DNA of 10,584 nucleotides from an uncultured Erysipelotrichaceae bacterium (lineage in GTDB: Bacteria; Bacillota_I; Bacilli_A; Erysipelotrichales; Coprobacillaceae). The first letter of the stretch is position 1, and each line of letters begins with the position of its first letter. Made by a program: the position numbers and the translations under genes. The stretch spans positions 1-10,584 of the forward strand of contig UQVG01000055.1 of the NCBI GenBank assembly GCA_900544435.1, written 5' to 3'. This document shows positions 1 through 5,433 of the stretch, in pieces. Under the pieces are notes generated by a model. The model was not told where the DNA came from. It searched no databases and was given only the letters and a program-made list of their open reading frames with translations.

Positions 1-55
1 AAAGGATGGCTACATAAAGGATCATGGTATTATTTAGACCAAGATGGAAAAATGG
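1..55 (+). repeat. Exact 55-nt direct repeat, copy 1 (partner 178-232)
   Basis: Bases 1-55 are identical to 178-232, an offset of 177 nt (59 codons, about three CW repeats). After base 55 the copies diverge. Identity may extend upstream of the window, so the full repeat length is unknown. Confidence 0.93.
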
Positions 56-1149
56 CTACAGGATTGGTTTCTGTAGGGGACAAACAATGTTACTTTGATC
101 AATCAGGAGCTATGCAAACAGGATGGATCCAAGCAGATGGAACATATTATTATGCGGATAATAATGGTTATATTCAAAAAGGATGGCTACATAAAGGATC
201 ATGGTATTATTTAGACCAAGATGGAAAAATGGTTGTAGGTGATTATTATATCAATGATCAATATTACTATTTTAATTCTAATGGAGATTTGCAATTAGGT
301 TGGTATTATAGAGATAATCAATATTATTATCTTGATTCTAATGCAGTTCTTGTTAAAGGATGGAATAAGATCACTAACAAATGGTATTATTTTAATGATC
401 AAGGAATTATGCAAACGGGTTGGCAATTGATTAATAATCAATGGTTCTATTTAAATGCTTCTGGTGATATGTATACAGGATGGTTAAAATCAGGTAATAA
501 ATGGTATTATTTAAATAATAGTGGTGTCATGGTTACTGGTTGGGCACAAATTGAATGGAAATGGTATTATTTTAATGAAGATGGTACAGCTGTTAAAGAT
601 GATGTAGTTATTGACGGTAAAACATATACATTTAGAGATGATTATTCATGGATTTCAAATTGTACGAGAAAAGAGTTTGTAGAAAGAGCTAAAAGATATT
701 TGGGATGTAATGAAAAAGATGGATCATTTAAGAAAATTATTGATTCTTATAATAAACTAGATCCATTACCTAGAGGTTATAAAGTAAAATATACAGATTC
801 TTGGTGTATGACTTTTGTTTCAGCTATAGCGAGAGAATGTAATTTACTTGACATTATCCCAGTTGAATGTTCATGTGGGAAAGCAGTTGAAAAAGCTCAA
901 GCAATGAGAATTTGGCAAGAAAATGATGCTTATGTTCCTCAAATTGGTGATATTATTATGTATGATTGGGATGATAATGGAAATGGTGATAATACAGGAT
1001 GGCCTGATCATGTAGGTATTGTTGCTGAAGTGAATGGAAATACTTTTAAAGTTATTGAAGGAAATAAAAATGATGCTGTTGAATATAGAACAATGACTGT
1101 AAATGGTAAATTTATAAGAGGATACATCACTCCTAAGTTTTTAGCATAG
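1..1149 (+). CDS. Choline-binding CHAP-domain wall hydrolase, 5'-truncated by window edge
   Basis: The frame is open from base 1, so the start, any signal peptide and further N-terminal sequence lie upstream; the first ATG (52) sits inside a repeat and is not a start. About eleven CW/choline-binding repeats of roughly 20 residues (GW...WYY..DG.M.T pattern) fill 1 to about 636. They are followed by a CHAP domain (about 660-1140): the candidate catalytic Cys is in DSWCMTF (codon 805-807), the His in PDHVGIV (1009-1011), with a polar VIEGN stretch after it. CHAP domains are NlpC/P60-like amidases or endopeptidases that cut peptidoglycan cross-links or the amide bond to muramic acid; which bond is cut here cannot be told. 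The repeats should anchor the secreted enzyme to phosphocholine on the wall. Repeats ahead of the catalytic domain is the reverse of the two hydrolases downstream. An Asp/Gly/Asn-rich insert (DWDDNGNGD) precedes the His. The CHAP call is strong; the lytic role is inferred. Confidence 0.9.
   Translation, partial: KGWLHKGSWYYLDQDGKMATGLVSVGDKQCYFDQSGAMQTGWIQADGTYYYADNNGYIQKGWLHKGSWYYLDQDGKMVVGDYYINDQYYYFNSNGDLQLGWYYRDNQYYYLDSNAVLVKGWNKITNKWYYFNDQGIMQTGWQLINNQWFYLNASGDMYTGWLKSGNKWYYLNNSGVMVTGWAQIEWKWYYFNEDGTAVKDDVVIDGKTYTFRDDYSWISNCTRKEFVERAKRYLGCNEKDGSFKKIIDSYNKLDPLPRGYKVKYTDSWCMTFVSAIARECNLLDIIPVECSCGKAVEKAQAMRIWQENDAYVPQIGDIIMYDWDDNGNGDNTGWPDHVGIVAEVNGNTFKVIEGNKNDAVEYRTMTVNGKFIRGYITPKFLA
178..232 (+). 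repeat. Exact 55-nt direct repeat, copy 2 (partner 1-55)
   Basis: Second copy of the 55-nt direct repeat in the CW array. Perfect identity including synonymous positions, where other repeats in the array differ freely, points to a recent duplication or gene conversion. Confidence 0.93.
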
Positions 1150-1174
1150 AAGAAGTAGAAATACTTCTTTTTTT
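1150..1174 (+). terminator. Intrinsic terminator after the CHAP gene
   Basis: AAGAAGTA (1150-1157), a GAAA loop (1158-1161) and TACTTCTT (1162-1169) form a perfect 8-bp stem merging into a T-rich tract (TTTTT, then C, then TTT). It begins directly after the stop codon and separates this gene from the lic-type operon. The stem is AT-rich, so it may leak. Confidence 0.8.
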
Positions 1175-1175
1175 C

Positions 1176-1203
1176 TTTACTTATAAAATATATGTGATAT
1201 GAT
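1176..1203 (+). promoter_or_regulatory. Extended -10 promoter for the lic-type operon
   Basis: A weak -35 TTTACT (1176-1181), a 16-nt spacer and -10 TATGAT (1198-1203) preceded by TGA, an extended -10 (TGn). Transcription should start near 1210, about 22 nt ahead of the first ATG. The -35 overlaps the T-tract of the preceding terminator. The short leader leaves little room for a riboswitch. Confidence 0.65.
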
Positions 1204-1231
1204 GTTCATGTAAATTGATAAGGAGAAAAAA

Positions 1232-2983
1232 ATGAACACTCTTACATATTTAGATTTTGAACTTATAAAATTACTTTATAAAGAAAATGATTTTTCACAA
1301 AGAATGATTTCCAGAAAATTAAATTGTTCCTTAGGTAAAGCAAATGAAACACTAAAAAAGCTTAAAGAATTAAATTATCTTAATGAGGATAATTCACTCA
1401 CAAATTTAGGAATGAATTTAATAAAGAAAGATAAGTCTGCTATTATTTTAGCTGCAGGACAAGGAATTCGAATGATTCCTATTAATAACAATGTTCCTAA
1501 AGCCATGCTTGAAATAAATGGAGAAATACTTATTGAACGTATTATTAGACAGCTATTAGAAGCCAATATTCATGATATAACAATAGTTGTTGGTTTTATG
1601 AAAGAAGAATTTGATTATCTTATTGATCAATATCATGTAAAGTTAGTTGTTAATAGAGAATATCAAGAAAAGAACAACTTACATAGTTTAAATATTGTAA
1701 AAGATAAAATAAATAATACTTATATTATTCCTGGTGATCTTTATTTCTATGAAAATCCGTTTTTAGATAATGAAATTCAATCATGGTATATGCTTGAAAA
1801 TAGAATAAGTAAACATAGTAATGTTACATGTAATACAAAAAATGAAATTATTAAAACTAAAAAAGATGGTTTAAAAATGATAGGTTTATCATTTTTAAAT
1901 AATCAAGATGCTTCATATTTAAAAGAACATTTAGAACATTTAGATGATGGGATGCATGATTCATTATTTTGGGAAGAAGCCTTGTATCAAAAAAATAAGA
2001 TGTTTATTTATGGGAAAATTGTTGATACAAATTATGTTGATGAAATCAATACCTATGAAGAATTAAGAAATGTAGATGATCATTCAGTACACTTAAATAA
2101 TGAGACATTATCTTTAATTGCTGATGTTTTTAAAATCAATGTTGAACAAATAAAAAATATTAAAAGTTTAAAAAAAGGAATGACTAATCGTTCATTTTTA
2201 TTTGAAATCAATCAAGATAAATATATTATGAGAATTCCTGGGGAAGGAACAGATCAACTTATTAATCGAAAAGAAGAATATGAAGTTTATCAAGTAATAA
2301 AAGATTTAAATATTAGTGATGAAGTTATTTATATGAATCCTCAAAATGGTTATAAGATTACAAAGTATTTAAATGATACACGTGTATGTAATCAAGATGA
2401 TCAAGAAGATCTAAGAAAGTGTATGAAATTATTGAAATATTTTCATCAACAAGATTTAAAGGTTGATCATGAATTTAATGTTTTTGAAAAGATTGATTTT
2501 TATGAAAAATTAAGAGGACCTAAATCTTTATATAAAGATTATAATCAAACAAAAGAAAAAGTCTTCTCTTTAAAGAATATTATTGAAAAGATGCCTAAAG
2601 AATGGAGACTATGTCATATAGATGCAAATTGTGATAATTTCTTATTCTATAAAGAAAATGAAGAAGAAAAAATAAAACTTATTGATTGGGAATATGCGGC
2701 AATGCAAGATATTCACCTAGATATTGCAATGTTTTGTATCTATTCCATGTATAACAGACAACAAATTGATAACTTGATAGATATTTATTTTGAAAATAAA
2801 TGTGATCAGCAAACAAGAATTAAAATCTATTGTTATATATCAATGTGTGGCCTTTTATGGAGCAACTGGTGTGAATATAAATATACATTAGGTGTTGAAT
2901 TTGGAGAATATTCATTAGCACAATATCGTTTTGCGAAAGATTACTATAATATTGTTATAGAAGAAAGGGGGAATATGAAATAA
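1232..2983 (+). CDS. HTH / LicC-like nucleotidyltransferase / LicA-like choline kinase fusion
   Basis: A 583-residue cytosolic protein with three parts. Residues 1-66 resemble a winged helix (FSQRMISRKLNCSLGKANETLKKL as helices, then a NEDNSLTNLG wing). Residues 69-285 resemble a LicC/RmlA-type nucleotidyltransferase: AAGQGIRM (74-81), VPK (88-90), VVGFMKEEFDYL, PGD (167-169), FWEE (247-249 region). Residues 288-583 resemble a LicA choline kinase with the APH fold: GMTNRSF loop (316-322), HIDANCDN catalytic loop with H462, D464 and N469, and D485-WE for metal. The kinase should phosphorylate choline, the first step towards CDP-choline. The nucleotidyltransferase part departs from the usual signature (GTRM is GIRM; the usual DxD-like site is PGD), so its activity is uncertain. 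Start ATG has AGGAG 6 nt upstream (1221-1225). The stop overlaps the next start (TAATG), implying translational coupling. LicC-LicA fusions occur in other bacteria; the HTH suggests a possible regulator-enzyme. The kinase call is strong, HTH function inferred. Confidence 0.88.
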   Translation: MNTLTYLDFELIKLLYKENDFSQRMISRKLNCSLGKANETLKKLKELNYLNEDNSLTNLGMNLIKKDKSAIILAAGQGIRMIPINNNVPKAMLEINGEILIERIIRQLLEANIHDITIVVGFMKEEFDYLIDQYHVKLVVNREYQEKNNLHSLNIVKDKINNTYIIPGDLYFYENPFLDNEIQSWYMLENRISKHSNVTCNTKNEIIKTKKDGLKMIGLSFLNNQDASYLKEHLEHLDDGMHDSLFWEEALYQKNKMFIYGKIVDTNYVDEINTYEELRNVDDHSVHLNNETLSLIADVFKINVEQIKNIKSLKKGMTNRSFLFEINQDKYIMRIPGEGTDQLINRKEEYEVYQVIKDLNISDEVIYMNPQNGYKITKYLNDTRVCNQDDQEDLRKCMKLLKYFHQQDLKVDHEFNVFEKIDFYEKLRGPKSLYKDYNQTKEKVFSLKNIIEKMPKEWRLCHIDANCDNFLFYKENEEEKIKLIDWEYAAMQDIHLDIAMFCIYSMYNRQQIDNLIDIYFENKCDQQTRIKIYCYISMCGLLWSNWCEYKYTLGVEFGEYSLAQYRFAKDYYNIVIEERGNMK

Positions 2984-3699
2984 TGAGTCAAGTAGAAAGA
3001 GCAATTATCATGGCTGCAGGAAAAGGAACACGGATGAGACCTATTACTAATAAAGTTCCTAAGCCATTAGTTAAAGTCAATGGAAAAGCAATGATAGAAG
3101 GGGTTATAGAAAAACTTCATGAACAAGGTATTCAAGAAATCTATGTTGTCGTAGGATACCTTAAGGAACAGTTTGATTATTTAAAAGAGAAATATAATGA
3201 TGTATATTTAATTGATAATCCCTATTTTGATACATGTAATAATATTTCATCACTCTATGTAGCTCGAGAACATCTTAAAAATGTCATTATTTTAGATGGG
3301 GATCAAATCATCAATAACAGTCAAATTCTTGAAAAGAATTTTGACTATTCTGGATATAACTGTATCTACAAAAAAGAAATCAATAATGAATGGATGTTAA
3401 AAACCAAAGAGGGTCTTGTTACATCTTGTTCACGAACAGGTGGAAAAGATGGTTGGCAATTGTATAGTGTTTCTCGTTGGAATGAAGAAGATGGGAAACG
3501 CTTGAAAAAACATTTGGAAATAGAATTTGAAGAAAAGAAAAATACAGAAATCTATTGGGATGATGTAGCGTTGTTTTGTTATCCAGATGAATATCAATTA
3601 TCTATTAAAGAAATGCATGATGGAGATATTTTGGAAATAGATAGTTTAGATGAGTTATGCAGTATAGATCCATCATATTTAAATTATAGGGAGAATTAA
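2983..3699 (+). CDS. licC: Phosphocholine cytidylyltransferase (LicC-like)
   Basis: A 238-residue cytosolic enzyme predicted to make CDP-choline from CTP and phosphocholine. It carries the full nucleotidyltransferase signature AAGKGTRMRP (11-20), VPKP (25-28), VVGYLKEQFDYL (56-67), NNISSLY (86-92), a metal-binding LDGDQ (104-108), YWDDV (191-195) and EIDSLDEL (218-225). From memory, these follow the same order as pneumococcal LicC, including GYLKEQFDYLKEKY and the late YWD motif, and the length is close to that family. It overlaps the previous gene by one base (TAATG), with AAAGGGGG about 11 nt upstream, so it is probably translationally coupled. It sits between the choline kinase fusion and the transporter, which supports choline as substrate. 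Another small phospho-alcohol such as phosphoethanolamine cannot be excluded. Unlike the fused copy upstream, its motifs look intact, so it is probably the working cytidylyltransferase. Confidence 0.87.
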   Translation: MSQVERAIIMAAGKGTRMRPITNKVPKPLVKVNGKAMIEGVIEKLHEQGIQEIYVVVGYLKEQFDYLKEKYNDVYLIDNPYFDTCNNISSLYVAREHLKNVIILDGDQIINNSQILEKNFDYSGYNCIYKKEINNEWMLKTKEGLVTSCSRTGGKDGWQLYSVSRWNEEDGKRLKKHLEIEFEEKKNTEIYWDDVALFCYPDEYQLSIKEMHDGDILEIDSLDELCSIDPSYLNYREN

Positions 3700-3700
3700 A

Positions 3701-5242
3701 ATGGAAAAGAAATCATTAAAAGGAAGATTAGACTATACAGCGATGATCATACCTTTATTAGGGGTCGTCTTATTATGTGCTTTATTTATGATCATGCCAG
3801 CTAAATCTTCATATATTATTCAAATGATCAGAGGATTTTTAGGAAATGATTGTGGTATTTATTATGCTATGTTGGGTGTTGGTATTTTTGCTTGTTCTTT
3901 ATATATTGCTTTTTCTAAATATGGAAAAATCAAGTTAGGGAAAGATACGGATAAACCAATTTATTCACCATTTAATTGGGGAGTAATGATTTTTACTTCT
4001 ACAATGGCAGCAGATATTTTATTTTATTCATTATGTGAATGGGCGTTATACGCTAATGAAAAGTATATTGATCAATTAGGTGGAGTACAAAAATGGGCGT
4101 CAACATTTCCATTATTTCATTGGGGACCAATTGCTTGGAGTTTTTATATTATTTTGGCTGTTGCTTTTGGTTTTATGTTACATGTAAGAGGAAGAAATAA
4201 ACAAAAATTTTCTGAAGGATGTAGACCATTACTAGGAAATAAAGTGGATGGAGTTGTAGGTAAAATTATTGATTTAATTGCTATATTTGCACTTATTGCA
4301 GGAACTGCAACAACCTTTTCACTAGCAACACCATTATTATCAACAGCTTTAAGTAGAGTATTTGGGTTGCCTAATGGTGTAGGACTTACTATTGTTGTTT
4401 TATTATTGATTGCAGCAGTTTATACATTTACTGTACTTACAGGAATGAAAGGTATTTCTAAACTAGCAACATATTGTTCCTATTTATTCTTTGCTTTACT
4501 TATTTATTTTTTAATAGGTGGGGGAGAAACCACATATATCTTAGAAACTGGTTTTTCAGCTATTGGTAATATGGTACAAAATTTTATCGGATTATCTACT
4601 TGGATGGATCCTTTAAGAGAAACATCATTTCCACAAAATTGGACGATTTATTATTGGGCCTATTGGATGGTATGGTGTGTTGCAACTCCTTTCTTTATTG
4701 GAAAAATCAGTAAGGGAAGAACAATTAAAAATACGATTCTAGGAGGATATGGATGGGGTCTAGCAGGAACTTTTACTTCATTCATTATTCTTGGAAATTA
4801 TGGTTTGGCACAACAAATGAAACATGGAATTGATATTTCGGGAATGATTGCTAAAAGTGGAGATTATTCTACAGTTATTTTAAAGATATTTGATACTCTA
4901 CCACTAGCAAGTCTAGGTTTATTGTTATTAGTTATTACTATGATTGCTTTTTATTCAACAACATTTGATGCTTTAACCATGGTTGTTTCATCTTATTCCT
5001 ATAAAAAATTAGATGTAGATGAAGAACCAGATAAAAAGATTAGAGTTTTTTGGGCCATTATCTTTATTTTATTTCCAATAGCGTTGATCTTTGCTGAAAA
5101 TTCAATGTATAGTTTACAGTCAGTGGCTATTATTGCAGCTTTTCCAATAGGATTTATTATATTGATGATTGTCATTAGTTTCTTTAAAGATGCGAATAAA
5201 TATTTACAAGAAAAGAAAGCAAATAACAGGGATATAGAATAG
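3701..5242 (+). CDS. BCCT-family choline/betaine/carnitine-type transporter
   Basis: A 513-residue polytopic membrane protein with about twelve hydrophobic segments, the usual BCCT size and lacking the long charged N- and C-terminal extensions of osmosensing members such as BetP. The family signature is clear: FNWGVMIFTSTMAADILFYS (91-110) and, at 314-341, WT..YWAYW..W......ISKGRT. From recalled BCCT sequences, this stretch aligns without gaps to the CaiT and BetP aromatic-box helix. One Trp of the usual WAWW is Tyr321 here, and the position that is Met in sodium-independent CaiT is Thr329. Choline is the likely cargo, inferred from the operon, because it would feed LicA; betaine or carnitine are possible by family. 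GGGAG at 3689-3693 lies 7 nt before the ATG, and the gene starts 1 nt after the licC stop. The stop codon lies within the terminator stem. It occupies the role LicB has in classical lic1 loci. Confidence 0.88.
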   Translation: MEKKSLKGRLDYTAMIIPLLGVVLLCALFMIMPAKSSYIIQMIRGFLGNDCGIYYAMLGVGIFACSLYIAFSKYGKIKLGKDTDKPIYSPFNWGVMIFTSTMAADILFYSLCEWALYANEKYIDQLGGVQKWASTFPLFHWGPIAWSFYIILAVAFGFMLHVRGRNKQKFSEGCRPLLGNKVDGVVGKIIDLIAIFALIAGTATTFSLATPLLSTALSRVFGLPNGVGLTIVVLLLIAAVYTFTVLTGMKGISKLATYCSYLFFALLIYFLIGGGETTYILETGFSAIGNMVQNFIGLSTWMDPLRETSFPQNWTIYYWAYWMVWCVATPFFIGKISKGRTIKNTILGGYGWGLAGTFTSFIILGNYGLAQQMKHGIDISGMIAKSGDYSTVILKIFDTLPLASLGLLLLVITMIAFYSTTFDALTMVVSSYSYKKLDVDEEPDKKIRVFWAIIFILFPIALIFAENSMYSLQSVAIIAAFPIGFIILMIVISFFKDANKYLQEKKANNRDIE

Positions 5243-5261
5243 AAAATTCTATATCCTTTTT
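5230..5261 (+). terminator. Intrinsic terminator of the lic-type operon
   Basis: An 11-bp perfect stem GGATATAGAAT (5230-5240) / ATTCTATATCC (5246-5256) with a 5-nt loop and a T5 tract (5257-5261). The transporter stop codon (5240-5242) lies inside the hairpin. This cleanly ends the three-gene operon. Confidence 0.88.
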
Positions 5262-5262
5262 G

Positions 5263-5290
5263 TTGAATTGAAAATGTATATCATTATAAT
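5263..5290 (+). promoter_or_regulatory. Promoter for the GH73-GH25 hydrolase operon
   Basis: TTGAAT (5263-5268), a 16-nt spacer and a consensus TATAAT (5285-5290). Start near 5297 leaves an untranslated leader of about 137 nt before the ATG at 5434. It lies directly after the upstream terminator, so the hydrolase pair is controlled separately from the lic-type genes. Confidence 0.7.
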
Positions 5291-5348
5291 TGAAAATAGT
5301 ATTTATGAAGATGATTATTTTAGTTGATATTTGTAAGTATATTATTTT

Positions 5349-5365
5349 ATGTGATGGTATCACAT
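5349..5365. promoter_or_regulatory. Inverted repeat in the hydrolase leader
   Basis: ATGTGAT, GGT, ATCACAT: a perfect 7-bp inverted repeat with a 3-nt centre, about 50 nt downstream of the predicted start. It may be an operator half-site pair or an RNA hairpin. It looks somewhat like a CRP site but the spacing is one base short, so no regulator is assigned. Confidence 0.4.
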
Positions 5366-5392
5366 TATTAAAAGCAAATAGGATTAGTAAGT

Positions 5393-5404
5393 TAGAATAT
5401 TCTA
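5393..5404. promoter_or_regulatory. 12-bp palindrome in the hydrolase leader
   Basis: TAGAATATTCTA is a perfect palindrome 18 nt before the Shine-Dalgarno. It has no loop, so a protein-binding site is more likely than an RNA hairpin. In an AT-rich leader chance occurrence is possible. Confidence 0.3.
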
Positions 5405-5421
5405 TAGATTTAAAATATTGT

Positions 5422-5427
5422 AGGAGG
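5422..5427 (+). promoter_or_regulatory. Shine-Dalgarno AGGAGG that decides the GH73 gene start
   Basis: AGGAGG ends at 5427. ATG 5428 touches it and is too close, while ATG 5434 is 6 nt away and gives a protein starting MKKKYIS, a normal signal peptide. The upstream in-frame ATG at 5290 overlaps the -10 box and has no ribosome site. Confidence 0.85.
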
Positions 5428-5433
5428 ATGGAA

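Larger units (their letters stand above)
1..636 (+). repeat. Choline-binding (CW) repeat array in the CHAP protein
   Basis: About eleven units of 19-20 residues, most with the GW-x-x-x-x-x-x-WYY-(L/F)-(N/D)-x-x-G-x-M-x-T pattern, whose aromatic residues form choline-binding pockets between neighbouring hairpins in this family. The last unit (DDVVIDGKTYTF) is degenerate and leads into the catalytic domain. The array begins upstream of the window. Confidence 0.9.

Noticed and set aside
52..54. ATG at 52 as the start of the CHAP gene
   Set aside because: The frame is open to base 1 and the ATG lies inside a choline-binding repeat, with no ribosome site or signal peptide.
1..636. CRISPR or non-coding tandem repeat
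   Set aside because: Repeats are in frame, of codon-multiple length, and encode conserved aromatic choline-binding units; there are no fixed repeats with unique spacers.
1375..1566. Minus-strand reading frame inside the fusion gene
   Set aside because: It lies wholly within a well-supported gene, has no ribosome site and no recognisable motif. The minus-strand frames at 5184-5450, 5470-5709 and 8018-8287 were rejected for the same reason.
5349..5365. CRP-type operator
   Set aside because: Arms resemble TGTGA/TCACA but the spacing is 5 not 6, and the organism appears to be a low-GC Firmicute in which such a site would not be expected.
5290..5433. Upstream in-frame extension of the glucosaminidase from ATG 5290 or ATG 5428
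   Set aside because: ATG 5290 starts at the last base of the -10 box and has no Shine-Dalgarno; ATG 5428 touches the AGGAGG. ATG 5434 has correct spacing and an immediate signal peptide.
5297..5433. Known riboswitch or T-box in the hydrolase leader
   Set aside because: I find no T-box sequence, no recognisable aptamer core and no terminator hairpin between the promoter and the gene.
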